This document shows, piece after piece, positions 33,152 to 46,393 of a stretch of DNA of 64,000 bases. The stretch spans positions 1 through 64,000 of the forward strand of contig NZ_MVHT01000012.1 of NCBI RefSeq assembly GCF_002086275.1, written 5' to 3'. A program made the translations under genes and the position numbers. Within the stretch, counting starts at the first letter, position 1. The number at the start of each line of letters is the position of its first letter. The notes beneath the pieces were generated by a model. The model ran no database searches, was not told the DNA's origin, and saw nothing but the letters and a program-made list of their open reading frames with translations. Source of the DNA: Mycobacterium intermedium. GTDB taxonomy: Bacteria; Actinomycetota; Actinomycetes; Mycobacteriales; Mycobacteriaceae.

Positions 33152-34858
33152 ATGAGCGCCCCCATTTGGATGGCGGCACCGCCCGAGGTGCATTCGACCC
33201 TGCTCAGCAGTGGACCCGGGCCTGGCCCGTTGCACGCGGCGGCACAGGCGTGGCTGTCGTTGAGCACCGCCTACGCCGAAACGGCCGACGAGCTGACCGC
33301 GCTGTTGGCCGCGGTGCAGGCCGGAGACTGGGACGGTCCGACCAGCATGGCGTACGTGGCCGGCCATCTGCCGTACCTGGGATGGCTGGTCCAGGCCAGT
33401 GCCGATGGTGCCGCGATAGCGGCTCAACACCAGACCGCGGCCGGCGCCTACACGTCCGCCCTCGCCGCGATGCCGACGCCGGCCGAGTTGGCCGCCAACC
33501 ATGCCGCCCATGCGGCATTGGTGGCCACCAACTTCTTTGGCGTGAACACCATCCCGATCGCCCTGAACGAGGCTGACTACGCGCGGATGTGGGTCCAGGC
33601 TGCCGCCGTGATGAGTACTTATCAGACGATCGCGTCCACGGCGCTGGCTGCCGTACCGCAGACCACAGCGGCACCGCAGATCGTGGCGGCGGACGCCCAG
33701 CTGGTCGCTGCGGCTGAGGCGTTACCACTACCGCCTGACCAGCAGCTGGACTTCTTCCGGTGGTTGCAGGACATCGGCTATATCGACTTCTACGACACCT
33801 ACATACAACCGCTGATCAACGCGCTGTCGGAGCTGCCGTTCTTCCAGGCGATGTTTTCCGGATTCGACCCTTACCTGGTCATCCTCGGCAATCCACTCAC
33901 CTACTTCAGCCCGTTCAACATCGCGTTTGCGCTTGGCTACCCGATGGACATCGGCAGCTATGTCGCATTCCTGTCGCAGATGTTCGCGTTCGTCGCCCTG
34001 GATCTCACCGCGGCATTCGCTTCGGGTAACCCCGCGACGATCAGCTTCACCATCCTGTTCGTCACTGTCGAAATCATCGGCACCGTCATCACCGACACCA
34101 TCGCACTGCTGAAGACCTTGCTCGAGCAAACATTGGTGATCATCGCGGCCGTGGTACCGCTGCTGACCACGCCGTTGGTGCCGCTGGCCGCCGGCGCGGT
34201 GCTGGCACCGATCGGCATCAAGGGCTTGGCAGCACTGGCCGCCGTGCCACCACCGCCGGCACCGGTTGCGCCGGTTCCGCCGCCACTCGCGGCGCTTGCC
34301 CCAACCGTCCCCACTTCGGCACCCGCGCCCACACCGGCTCCCGCGGAGGCCACGGTCTCCACTGCCACCCCGGCGACGTCTCCACCGCCGACCGCCGCGC
34401 CCCCGACCGTGACCGGCGCGGGCATCGCGTCGCCGCTGGACGCCTTCGGCTATCTGGTGGGAAGCCTGAGCTCGGACGCCAAGCGGTCCGCCGCCACCGG
34501 CGCCCGCAAGAAGGCGCGGGAACCCGACGCTGCCGAAGCCTCGGCGGCGGGCGCGCCGGCGCCGGCTGCGGCCGCGGCTACACGGCGAAAAAGGGCCAAG
34601 GCCAAGGAAATCGACCGGGGTTGGGGGTTCATGGACCTGGAGTCGGACGACGACCCGCCGGAGCCTTGGGTGGGCACCTCCAACCAGGGCGGTGGAGCAC
34701 TGGGGTTCGCCGGGACCGTCCGCCGCGACAGCGCCGAGCGCGCCGCAGGCCTGATCACCCTGGCCGACGATGCCTACGCCGACGGACCCCGCGCACCCGT
34801 CATGCCCAGCACGTGGGATCCCCACGCCGCGGCGCCACCCGGCGCGCCCGACAGCTGA
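33152..34858 (+). CDS. ppe2: PPE-family protein, PPE2 orthologue
   Basis: 568 aa. The PPE domain occupies about residues 1-175 (Pro10-Pro11-Glu12; W-D-G-P near 60) and contains the N-terminal I-W-M-A-x-P-P-E-V-H-S block of M. tuberculosis PPE2 (Rv0256c). A hydrophobic mid-region (about 200-345) with G-F-D-P-Y and S-P-F-N-I-A-F-A follows, then a Pro/Ala linker. A basic segment R-R-K-R-A-K-A-K (about 472-479) corresponds to the nuclear-localisation-like stretch described in PPE2, and the C-terminus has the conserved L-G-F-A-G-T and T-W-D-P motifs. Secretion by an ESX system is expected. In M. tuberculosis it heads cobQ1-cobU; no cobalamin genes follow here, as the next gene is convergent. Confidence 0.9.
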   Translation: MSAPIWMAAPPEVHSTLLSSGPGPGPLHAAAQAWLSLSTAYAETADELTALLAAVQAGDWDGPTSMAYVAGHLPYLGWLVQASADGAAIAAQHQTAAGAYTSALAAMPTPAELAANHAAHAALVATNFFGVNTIPIALNEADYARMWVQAAAVMSTYQTIASTALAAVPQTTAAPQIVAADAQLVAAAEALPLPPDQQLDFFRWLQDIGYIDFYDTYIQPLINALSELPFFQAMFSGFDPYLVILGNPLTYFSPFNIAFALGYPMDIGSYVAFLSQMFAFVALDLTAAFASGNPATISFTILFVTVEIIGTVITDTIALLKTLLEQTLVIIAAVVPLLTTPLVPLAAGAVLAPIGIKGLAALAAVPPPPAPVAPVPPPLAALAPTVPTSAPAPTPAPAEATVSTATPATSPPPTAAPPTVTGAGIASPLDAFGYLVGSLSSDAKRSAATGARKKAREPDAAEASAAGAPAPAAAAATRRKRAKAKEIDRGWGFMDLESDDDPPEPWVGTSNQGGGALGFAGTVRRDSAERAAGLITLADDAYADGPRAPVMPSTWDPHAAAPPGAPDS

Positions 34859-34870
34859 CGCGCTATCCGA

Positions 34871-37438
34871 TCAGCCGCTCTTCAGGCGAATCTTCCACCG
34901 CACGAAGCCGAGGTAGAACACGCTCAGCACCGCGAGCATGGCCATGTCGAACAACCATGCCCCGGGGGTGTGATGCCAGTGCGAGTCCTTGGGCACCTGC
35001 GGAACCGGACACAACTTGGTCAGGTCGATGGTCGATGCCGATGTCGCAAAGCCCCAGCGAGCCGGGGTGACCCACGACATCTGGTCCAGCCCTAGGCGGT
35101 TGGTGACGGGAATCATGCCGCCAGAGAAAACCAGCTGCGACATGACCGCGACCACAAGCAGGGGCATGATCTGTTCACTGGTCTTGGCCAGTGACGACAG
35201 CACCAACCCGAGCATCGCCGAGGCGACGGTCGTTGCCGCGATGTCGACGTACAGCTCCAGTGCGGAACTGCCCAACACCACGGCACTCTCTTCGGGACCC
35301 GGCTTTCCGAGCAGCGCAATCACGGTGACGATGGCCGACTGAACGAGCGCGAGCACCGTGTAGACGCAAACCTTGGCCAGCAGATACGCCGTGGTGGACA
35401 GGCCGACGGCTTGCTCACGCAGGAATATGGCCCGCTCACCGATCAGGTCGCGGATGGTCAGTGCCGTGCCCATGAAGACCGCACCGACGTTGAGCAGCAC
35501 CAGGATCTGCGCCGGCTCGGTGGGTGCCTCGCTGGTCAAAGGTGGGGCATTGAAGCCGACATCGCCGGGCACCGACATCGACAGCGCACCCATGATGAAC
35601 GGCAATATCGCCAGGAAGATGAAGTAGCCGCGGTCGGAAACGATCAACCGCAACTGTCTTCGGGCGATCGTGGAGAACTGCCGAATCAGGCTGGTATGCG
35701 CCGCCTCGCCCAACTCCGCCGGTTTCTCCGCCGGTGGCACCGGCGGAGGCGGGCCCGTCCGCGCCAGATAGCGGGCCTTGGCCCCATCCGGGTCGTCGGC
35801 GACCGTGCTGAAGATGTCGGCCCAGTTGGTCGTCCCCATGGACGGGCCGATCTGGCTGGGCGGACCGCAGAAAGCCGTCTTGCCGCCCGGGGCCAGCAGC
35901 AGCACCTGGTCGCAGACGTCGAGGTAGGTCAGCGAGTGGGTGACCACCAGCACCACACGACCCGCGTCGGCCAGCTGCCGCAGCATCGTCATGACCTGCC
36001 GGTCCAACGCCGGGTCCAGACCCGAGGTCGGCTCGTCCAGGATGAGCAGCGAGGGGCCGGTGAGCAACTCCAGCGCCACCGACGCACGTTTGCGCTGACC
36101 ACCGGAGAGCTTGTCGACCCTGGTCTCGAGATGCTTGGTCATCTCGAGTTCCTCGAGCACCCGGGCCACGACCTGAGCGCGGTCCTCCTTCGTGGTGTCG
36201 GGGGGCAGCCGCAGCTCGGCGGCGTACATCAGCGCCTGTTTGACGGTCAGCTGACCGTGCACCACGTCGTCCTGCGGCACCATGCCGATCCTGCTGCGCA
36301 GTGAGGCGTATTCGGAGTGCACGTTGTGCCCCTCGAACGTCACCGTGCCGCTGGTCGGGTGCGTGTATCCGGCGACCAACTTGGCGAAGGTCGACTTGCC
36401 CGCGCCCGACGGGCCGATGACGGCGGTGAGCATTCCGGGCCGCGCGGAGATCGAGATGTTGTCCAGCAGCGTCTTATTGCCCTCGATCGTCCATGTCACA
36501 CCACGCACGTCCAAACCGCCGGTGCGGGTTTCGAGCAGGCTCTCTTCCTGGCGCGCCAGCGAACCGTTGGCGAAGACCAGGTCGATGTTGCCGATCGTGA
36601 CGACGTCACCCTCGCGCAGCAGGGCCGACTCGACCCGGGTGCCGTTGACGAAAGTGCCGTTGATGCTGCGGTTATCGCGAATCTCGGTGCCATTGGCCGT
36701 GGGAACCAGCGTGGCGTGGTGACGCGATGCCAGCACCTCGGGAATGACGATGTCATTGTCCTCGGCACGACCGATCTTGATGGCGCCCGCCGGCACATCT
36801 CCCCCGCCGCCTCGGCCCGGACGCAGGATCCGCATCATCGACGTCGCGCCACCACCGCGAGGTGACGACGGCGGCGGTCCCGCCGGCCGGTAGATCTGCG
36901 GTGCCGGCTGCGGTCCGCTGGGCGGCCGAACCGCCGACTGCGGACCGGACGGGTATCGACCCTGTGGCCCGGACGGCGCCTGGGCCGCAGGCATGCGCGT
37001 GGTCGACGGCGGCGGTGGGGACTGTCTGGGCCACTGGGCCCCGCTCGGAGGGACCTGGGGAATGGGGCCGCTCGGCCTGGGCGGTATCGCCATGGCCGTC
37101 GTTGGTGGGGGTCGTCCGACCGACCCCTGGTGCCGGCCGAGCTGGAAGTCCAGCGCCGGACCGTCAGGGTTGCCGATGTTGACCCGCTGACCGTCGTGGA
37201 TGTCGACGCTCTGCACCCGACGGTTGTTCACGTATAGACCGTTGAGGCTGCCGTTGTCGATTGCGGTCCATCGGCCCTGGTCATAGCGCAGCAGCAGGTG
37301 GACCCGGGAGATCAGCGGATCGGCAACCCGGACGTCCGCACGCAGGTCACGTCCGATAGTTACATCGTGGCCCGCTGCGAAGGTGCGTTCGGCTCCGTCA
37401 TACCGCACGGTCACGGGCGGGGCGGCTGGTTGGCTCAT
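34871..37438 (-). CDS. FHA-domain ABC transporter, Rv1747 orthologue
   Basis: 855 aa. Two FHA domains (about residues 8-100 and 210-310; G-R-D, S-R-x-H, N-G residues in the first, G-R-A, S-R-H-H, N-G-T in the second) are joined by a Pro-rich linker with T-T-R-M-P, the region where Rv1747 is phosphorylated. Then an ABC ATPase (G-P-S-G-A-G-K-S-T, L-S-G-G-Q, I-L-D-E-P-T) and an ABC2-type six-helix membrane domain (about 600-855). In M. tuberculosis Rv1747 exports cell-wall precursors or PIM-related lipids and is controlled by PknF. ATG 37438 gives the Rv1747-like start M-S-Q-P; the frame is open to 37489. It is convergent with PPE2. Confidence 0.92.
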   Translation of the reverse strand: MSQPAAPPVTVRYDGAERTFAAGHDVTIGRDLRADVRVADPLISRVHLLLRYDQGRWTAIDNGSLNGLYVNNRRVQSVDIHDGQRVNIGNPDGPALDFQLGRHQGSVGRPPPTTAMAIPPRPSGPIPQVPPSGAQWPRQSPPPPSTTRMPAAQAPSGPQGRYPSGPQSAVRPPSGPQPAPQIYRPAGPPPSSPRGGGATSMMRILRPGRGGGGDVPAGAIKIGRAEDNDIVIPEVLASRHHATLVPTANGTEIRDNRSINGTFVNGTRVESALLREGDVVTIGNIDLVFANGSLARQEESLLETRTGGLDVRGVTWTIEGNKTLLDNISISARPGMLTAVIGPSGAGKSTFAKLVAGYTHPTSGTVTFEGHNVHSEYASLRSRIGMVPQDDVVHGQLTVKQALMYAAELRLPPDTTKEDRAQVVARVLEELEMTKHLETRVDKLSGGQRKRASVALELLTGPSLLILDEPTSGLDPALDRQVMTMLRQLADAGRVVLVVTHSLTYLDVCDQVLLLAPGGKTAFCGPPSQIGPSMGTTNWADIFSTVADDPDGAKARYLARTGPPPPVPPAEKPAELGEAAHTSLIRQFSTIARRQLRLIVSDRGYFIFLAILPFIMGALSMSVPGDVGFNAPPLTSEAPTEPAQILVLLNVGAVFMGTALTIRDLIGERAIFLREQAVGLSTTAYLLAKVCVYTVLALVQSAIVTVIALLGKPGPEESAVVLGSSALELYVDIAATTVASAMLGLVLSSLAKTSEQIMPLLVVAVMSQLVFSGGMIPVTNRLGLDQMSWVTPARWGFATSASTIDLTKLCPVPQVPKDSHWHHTPGAWLFDMAMLAVLSVFYLGFVRWKIRLKSG

Positions 37439-37623
37439 CAGCACCAACTGTATCGGCACTAGCAAGGTTTGCAGGAGTAACTCTGGCAAAACGTGCGGCC
37501 GTCGTCGTGTTTCGAGTACCTTGCCCGGTCAGTCCGGGGTCACCCAGTAGCCGCTAGCCTTCGACCGTAATCTTTTGTACAACAAGAGATTTGACATACG
37601 TTTCTGCAGTGCGGCAGCCTTGC

Positions 37624-38337
37624 TCAGCCGAAGCGCGGTGCGCCGAGTGTGAAGCTTGCGGAGTCGATAAAAACCCCCAAATGACGGCCCGGACGCAACC
37701 AGGTCCCCAGCGTTCCCGCTGAGGAGACCTCGACGGTGATGACCGCGGATCGCAATCGACCAGCGAAAACCAGCAGGGATTCGCCGACTCGGCCGTCGCT
37801 GAACTGCTGACGAGCCGTGGCCTTGGCTTTGACCGGGATCGCCGGACCGATGATGCGCGGCGTCGCGCCGACCGACCAGGCCAGTTCGTCGTCGCCCGTC
37901 CCAGTGATGGTTCTACCGCTCGCCAGGTCACCGTCGAAGCGTGCCAGCGTTTTGGGCATCGCCCAGTTGGTACGCCCGCCGACAAGGCTCGGCGGCGAAT
38001 CCACCGACATGAATACGACGGTGCCCCATGGACGGAAGCCCGTGTGGGAGGCCACCATTCCGAGCACCTCGTCGTAGGGTCCGACGGGCGTGTCGGTGTA
38101 ACGGACGAAACCGCCGACCGTGGCCAGCGCGGAACTGCCGGCCAACGCCGGTGGCAGTGCGGAGGCTGCCGCACGTCCGCCCCGGCCCAGCCACATCAGT
38201 GCCGAACAATGGCATTCCCACGGCGCCTCCGCCTGGTTGCTCGGCAGTCGCGCCAGTAGTGCCTGGCTCAACACGGTTTCGGCTACGCCCGGCAATCCGC
38301 TCAGCTCGGCCCGGACGTTCCTGTCACTGGTGGTCAT
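37624..38337 (-). CDS. Acetoacetate decarboxylase-like protein
   Basis: 237 aa. It resembles the ADC family (PF06314) in size and beta-barrel pattern. The family's lysine motif can be read in R-T-N-W-A-M-P-K-T-L-A (about residues 122-132), where P-K-x-L-A holds the Schiff-base lysine of true decarboxylases. Many ADC-like proteins act on other keto acids. It starts 16 bases after the pknF stop and is followed after 185 bases by the Rv1747 orthologue, so it is inserted into what is a direct pknF-Rv1747 pair in M. tuberculosis (from memory). Confidence 0.75.
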   Translation of the reverse strand: MTTSDRNVRAELSGLPGVAETVLSQALLARLPSNQAEAPWECHCSALMWLGRGGRAAASALPPALAGSSALATVGGFVRYTDTPVGPYDEVLGMVASHTGFRPWGTVVFMSVDSPPSLVGGRTNWAMPKTLARFDGDLASGRTITGTGDDELAWSVGATPRIIGPAIPVKAKATARQQFSDGRVGESLLVFAGRLRSAVITVEVSSAGTLGTWLRPGRHLGVFIDSASFTLGAPRFG

Positions 38338-38353
38338 TCTGATACCTGCGCGA

Positions 38354-39757
38354 TCAGGGCGCCGGGTTGCTTCTGAGGATTTCCTCGCGACATTCCCGGC
38401 GGGTTTGGCCCGTTTGCTGCATGCACACCAGGATCGGCCGTTCCTCCTCGCTTGGCAACGACGTTTCGTTGGGTTCCGGGGTGGCGACGATGGTGGGACT
38501 GGACACGGTGCCCTCGGTGAGCGACCAAATTGGCGAACTGCTGCCCTCTAACTCCGAACAGTAAGCCGTGGCGTTGTTCTTCGTGACTCCGATGGCGCCC
38601 AGGGGTGCACATTCCGCGCCGATCGCCACGACCGGGAGAACTGGCGTGGTGGCATCGGTCGGCGTGCTGCTCGCCTCGGTGGTGGCAGGCGCGTTGGGGG
38701 GCGCCGATGCGTCCTCGGTGGTCGTGGCCTGAGGTGCATCGTGTGCACGTTCCTCGTCACCCAGGCGGATGAATTCTCGTAGTGCGATGACCACGGCGAC
38801 GACGAGGAGGACCGACAGCACCGCGGCAATGATGACGGAGGGGCGAGTCAGAGATTGCTTGGAGAGCGCCGGTGGTGCCGTGGGCACGGACAGCCTGGTG
38901 CCGTCGAGATCCTCCCCCGTGCCCAAGTGGTGGCTGAGTGCTCGCGCAAAGTCGATGCACCGCAGGTAGCGGTCCTTGGGCTGCTTAGACAGCGCCTTGG
39001 CGAAGACCGGATCGAGTGGCTGGAGATCGGGACGGCGATCACCGATGGCCGGCGGCGATGCACTGAGATGCTGACTGATCACCACGGCGGCGTTCGAATG
39101 CTGAAACGGCGGCGCCCCGGTCAGGAGTTGAAACGCCGAAACCGCCAGCGCGTACTGGTCAGCCCGGCCGTCCAGGTCCTCCCCCATCAGCTGTTCCGGC
39201 GCCGCATAGGACACCGTTCCCACCGTCATGTTGGTTGCGGTCAGCCCGGTGGATTCACCCACCAGGCCCGCGATCCCGAAGTCGGCCAACATGATCCGGC
39301 AATCACGGGATTCCGGGTGGGCGATGAGAATATTGGCGGGCTTGACGTCGCGGTGGATGAGCTTGTTCTCGTGGGCGTAATCCAAGGCTTCGGCGACCGC
39401 GGTGACTATCTGCGTCACCATGGCGCCCGGCATGCCTTCGGGGTATTTCTCCCGAAGTAGCTCGCCCGCGTCGGTGCCGTCGACGTAGTCCATGTCGATC
39501 CACAGCTGGCCGTCGGTTTCACCACGGTCATGCACCGCGACGACGTGCGGATGCCACAACGAAGCAGCCGTGTCGGCCTCTCGATGAAACCGTTCCCGGT
39601 ACTCCTCGTCGGCGGAGACATCCGTCCGCAGGATCTTCAGCACGTCCTGCCGGGGCAGCCGCGGATGCTGGGCAAGGTAAACCTCGCCCATACCACCGGC
39701 CCCCAACTGACGGATGATGGTGTAGCCAGCGAACGTCGAACCTTCGGCGAGCGCCAT
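38354..39757 (-). CDS. pknF: Transmembrane Ser/Thr protein kinase PknF
   Basis: 467 aa. Kinase domain about residues 12-280: G-A-G-G-M-G loop near 20, V-L-K-I lysine near 40, H-R-D-V-K-P-A-N near 136-143, D-F-G near 160 and an A-P-E after an activation loop containing T-x-T-x-M-T-V-G-T. A membrane helix lies at about 304-325, then a Thr/Pro/Ala-rich extracellular stalk and a small C-terminal domain with two or more cysteines ending in R-R-E-C-R-E-E-I. Near-identical arrangement to Rv1746. PknF phosphorylates the Rv1747 transporter and affects septation and glucose uptake in M. tuberculosis. It is divergent from the small acidic protein gene. Confidence 0.93.
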   Translation of the reverse strand: MALAEGSTFAGYTIIRQLGAGGMGEVYLAQHPRLPRQDVLKILRTDVSADEEYRERFHREADTAASLWHPHVVAVHDRGETDGQLWIDMDYVDGTDAGELLREKYPEGMPGAMVTQIVTAVAEALDYAHENKLIHRDVKPANILIAHPESRDCRIMLADFGIAGLVGESTGLTATNMTVGTVSYAAPEQLMGEDLDGRADQYALAVSAFQLLTGAPPFQHSNAAVVISQHLSASPPAIGDRRPDLQPLDPVFAKALSKQPKDRYLRCIDFARALSHHLGTGEDLDGTRLSVPTAPPALSKQSLTRPSVIIAAVLSVLLVVAVVIALREFIRLGDEERAHDAPQATTTEDASAPPNAPATTEASSTPTDATTPVLPVVAIGAECAPLGAIGVTKNNATAYCSELEGSSSPIWSLTEGTVSSPTIVATPEPNETSLPSEEERPILVCMQQTGQTRRECREEILRSNPAP

Positions 39758-39858
39758 TGCCGCATAGTAGCCGGTGGGCGGGGTGGGAACTCAAATTCCG
39801 GCTCCAAGGTGGCCCGGCGCCAAGTTTGCTTCAGCTGCGTGGAGTAAATTTGCGGTGC

Positions 39859-40074
39859 ATGAGCGACACTGGCGGTGAGTTTCGAGACGACGTGCCCCTG
39901 GCGGATGCCGTCGAACAGCAGCGCCCGGGCGTCGATTCCCCGTTCGACGAGGAGGAATCCAGCCTCCCCGCGGAGACGGATGAAATCGGGTTGGAGACGA
40001 GTGTTCCCGACTGGCAGGAGCAGCAGCAGGTGGTTCCTGTGGATCCCGACCTGGATGGACCCGACCAGTTCTGA
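39859..40074 (+). CDS. Small acidic conserved hypothetical protein
   Basis: 71 aa, strongly acidic (many Glu and Asp, few basic residues), probably disordered. ATG 39859 gives M-S-D-T-G-G-E-F, which matches a small mycobacterial protein family I recall without a known role. A longer frame from 39757 is not supported. It is convergent with the alpha/beta-hydrolase gene. Confidence 0.6.
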   Translation: MSDTGGEFRDDVPLADAVEQQRPGVDSPFDEEESSLPAETDEIGLETSVPDWQEQQQVVPVDPDLDGPDQF

Positions 40075-40085
40075 AATATGTGCGC

Positions 40086-41078
40086 TTAGCCCGCAGCCGC
40101 GTGCACGCTCCCGCCGCTTCGCGCCGTGACCTCCTGGATGAAGTCACCTATGTAGCGAATGGCACGCCTGCCTTCGGGCAGAATGTCGGCGGCCAACGGA
40201 AAGTCGTGAATTTGTCGGCGCCATAGGTGCAAATCGCACCGGATGGAATGGGCTTGCAGTCGTTCCGCCATCAATTCGGCATCTGAGCACAACAACTCGT
40301 CCGAACTTGCGTGGATGGTCACCGGCGGCATAGCTGACAAGTCGGCATCCACTGGCGACACGATCTCACCGAGGTATCGGGCAAACATGGACAGCGCCCC
40401 GCGGGTGAACATCGAGCACTTACGGGCGTTGCGGTGCTTGAGTTTTCGGGTCGGATCCGCGTCTGTGAACGGTGAAATGGCTGCGACGCCGGCTGGCTTG
40501 ACCAGGTCGCTCTCAATGGCGGCGAGGGTGCTCATGAAGGCGAGATAGCCGCCAGCAGAGTCGCCCGCGACGACGATCTGGTCATCGTCATAGCCCAGAT
40601 CGCGTAGGTAACGGAGGCCGTCCAAGGCGTCGTCGATCGAATCGGGAATGCGGTGCCTCGGCAGCTTGCGGTATCCGATGCTCAGTACCCCCGCGCCGGC
40701 CTCCGCCGAGAGGCGGGTCACCAGCGAGCGATGAGTATTGAGACCGCAGGCCAGGAAGGCACCGCCGTGCAGATAAAGAACCGCCCGCAACGGGGACACG
40801 TTGGGCGCGCATACCCATTCAGCGGCGCAGTGCTCGAGCTGCACGCATTCTTTGGTCGCCGACCCGAAGCGCGGCAACATGCCCGCCAGGCTGTCCACGT
40901 AGTCGAATGGCCACTGCAGATTCGGCTGAAGCGCCCACGCCCGCACGGTGTTCTTGACAAGAAGACGACTGGTCCAGGACACCGGGATGGATTGCGCGCT
41001 GAACCGGCGGTGTATTCGCCGCTCGCCTAACGGTGTTTCGCTGGGGGACGGGCGATTACGAACCTGTTGCGCGATCAT
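40086..41078 (-). CDS. Alpha/beta-hydrolase, HSL-type esterase/lipase
   Basis: 330 aa. Oxyanion-hole motif H-G-G-A near residues 129-132, nucleophile elbow G-D-S-A-G-G near 201-206, acid D in S-S-D-E-L near 286 and catalytic His in Q-I-H-D-F near 314. This is the hormone-sensitive-lipase group (LipW/LipI-like in mycobacteria), which hydrolyses short acyl esters. ATG 41078 is preferred over the longer frame to 41270 because GGGAGG lies seven bases upstream. No signal peptide. The 290 bases upstream hold no gene I can see. Confidence 0.85.
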   Translation of the reverse strand: MIAQQVRNRPSPSETPLGERRIHRRFSAQSIPVSWTSRLLVKNTVRAWALQPNLQWPFDYVDSLAGMLPRFGSATKECVQLEHCAAEWVCAPNVSPLRAVLYLHGGAFLACGLNTHRSLVTRLSAEAGAGVLSIGYRKLPRHRIPDSIDDALDGLRYLRDLGYDDDQIVVAGDSAGGYLAFMSTLAAIESDLVKPAGVAAISPFTDADPTRKLKHRNARKCSMFTRGALSMFARYLGEIVSPVDADLSAMPPVTIHASSDELLCSDAELMAERLQAHSIRCDLHLWRRQIHDFPLAADILPEGRRAIRYIGDFIQEVTARSGGSVHAAAG

Positions 41079-41368
41079 TGCGGTGACCTCCCTTGGTCTG
41101 GACAACCGAATACCCTGCCGCGCAAGGGCTAAACGGCAGGAATCGCGCCGAATACCGTCCAAACCAATGTTGGACATCTCACGTTTAATGTACGAATCGG
41201 GCGGGTAGTGGGTTATACGAGTAGGCCATGAACAGGGATATTCTCCGGCGGCCCCGATATCTTCGGCCACCGTCCCGCGTGACCAACGACAGACGTCAAC
41301 TATGCTGGCGCGTCGGCCTTTTCGAATGTAGCGATTCGACGAGAATGCAGCCGGGTATACCGCTGCCT

Positions 41369-41641
41369 ATGAGCGCTACGTCCAAGACTTTGTATTTCCC
41401 GCTGTCGATTGCTACCAGCGTGGCGGGAGGCGTCCTCGCTGGCTCGATCTTCAACCAGGTGTGGCAGCGGTTCAGCGCGAACGACGAAGGCCCACCAGAC
41501 CCCAAAGACCTGAGCAAGTCCACCCAGAGTGCGCTCCTTGGCGCCGGACTGCAGGGCTTGATTTTCGGAGTGGTGCGGGCGGCAGTCGATCGCATGGCCG
41601 CCCGCGGGTACCAGGCAGTCACCCACGAATCGCCGTCCTGA
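41369..41641 (+). CDS. DUF4235 membrane protein
   Basis: 90 aa from ATG 41369. A first membrane helix near residues 8-27 (S-I-A-T-S-V-A-G-G-V-L-A-G) and a second near 55-75 flank a charged loop with D-P-K-D-L-S-K-S, the pattern of the DUF4235 family of actinobacterial small inner-membrane proteins. No function is known. The upstream 47 codons of the open frame have no support. Confidence 0.75.
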   Translation: MSATSKTLYFPLSIATSVAGGVLAGSIFNQVWQRFSANDEGPPDPKDLSKSTQSALLGAGLQGLIFGVVRAAVDRMAARGYQAVTHESPS

Positions 41642-41665
41642 GCCAGCCGGCCAATCTCCGGCAGC

Positions 41666-45486
<3,821 letters not shown>

Positions 45487-45504
45487 GGACTCACCTTATT
45501 GCGC

Positions 45505-45524
45505 TACTTCCGGTAGCGGAAGTA
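45505..45524. promoter_or_regulatory. Perfect 8+8 bp palindrome, candidate operator
   Basis: TACTTCCG-GTAG-CGGAAGTA is perfectly symmetrical, 20 bases long, and starts 18 bases from the molybdopterin oxidoreductase start codon and 65 bases from the transglutaminase-like start. It lies in their shared divergent promoter, exactly where a dimeric repressor would act on both. A partial copy, GTAGCGGAGTA, lies at about 45572-45582. I do not recognise the motif as that of a named mycobacterial regulator. Confidence 0.6.
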
Positions 45525-45589
45525 CCCACGGCGCGCCGTCGGCACCTCCCCCAGTTGCCGACTCCCCACGGGTAGCGGAGTATCGCGCT

Positions 45590-46393
45590 ATGAGACGAGA
45601 AGTGGGCGTTGAAATGGAAGTCGAAATCACCGCCGCCACAACTCTCGAGTTTCAGATAGCCGTCGCGCCGCATCCGGGCGCCGAAGTGTTCGAGTCGCTG
45701 CGCTTCGACTTGGACGGACGGACCATTCAACCGGTGGAAATCAACGGTCTGCACGGCAACCGGATTCACAAGTTCGATGCCTCGGAGGGCACCCTGCGGG
45801 TCGATTACGCGGCGACGGTCGTGGGCCAGACACAGCCCGCTCTCGGGTCCGAATACGACCAGTCTCTTTATCTACGTCCCAGCCGCTATGCCGAGGCCGA
45901 CAAGTTCTTTGGCTTCGCCGCAACGGAATTCGGCAGTGATGACGACGCCGCGAGGCTGCTGGAACACGTGAGTTCGTGGGTGGGCACCCGGTTGGAATAC
46001 GTACCCGGTTCGAGTGATCCGATCGACGGCGCCGTGGACACACTGCTCGCCGGCAAGGGTGTGTGCCGTGATTACGCGCATCTGGTCGTGGCGCTGCTGC
46101 GTGCCGTGAACATCCCCGCCCGCGTGGTATCGGTCTATGCGCCGGGGTTGTCTCCAATGGATTTCCACGCCGTCGCCGAGGTTTTCGTCGAGGGGCACTG
46201 GCGAGTGGTCGATGCGACCCTGCTGGCGCCCCGACAGACGTTGGTGCGCATAGCCACTGGCCGCGACGCCGCCGATACGGCGTTTCTCGACAATCACCGA
46301 GGCGCGATCACTCTCAACCAGCTTTCGGTGACAGCCGTCGTTGACGGCGACTTGCCCCGCGATTCGATCGACCACCTCGTTTCGATTCGCTGA
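45590..46393 (+). CDS. Transglutaminase-like cysteine protease-fold protein
   Basis: 267 aa from ATG 45590 (AGCGGAG nine bases upstream). An N-terminal beta region precedes the transglutaminase core with catalytic Cys in G-V-C-R-D-Y-A-H (about residue 159), His in D-F-H-A-V-A-E (about 192) and Asp in V-V-D-A-T (about 208). Bacterial members are proteases or amide-forming enzymes, sometimes linked to peptidoglycan or ATP-grasp ligases. No signal peptide. Its last 80 bases overlap the 3' end of the convergent desaturase gene. Confidence 0.85.
   Translation: MRREVGVEMEVEITAATTLEFQIAVAPHPGAEVFESLRFDLDGRTIQPVEINGLHGNRIHKFDASEGTLRVDYAATVVGQTQPALGSEYDQSLYLRPSRYAEADKFFGFAATEFGSDDDAARLLEHVSSWVGTRLEYVPGSSDPIDGAVDTLLAGKGVCRDYAHLVVALLRAVNIPARVVSVYAPGLSPMDFHAVAEVFVEGHWRVVDATLLAPRQTLVRIATGRDAADTAFLDNHRGAITLNQLSVTAVVDGDLPRDSIDHLVSIR

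Noticed and set aside
41228..41368. 47 extra N-terminal codons of the DUF4235 protein
   Set aside because: They are basic, unlike the family, and a better start exists at 41369.
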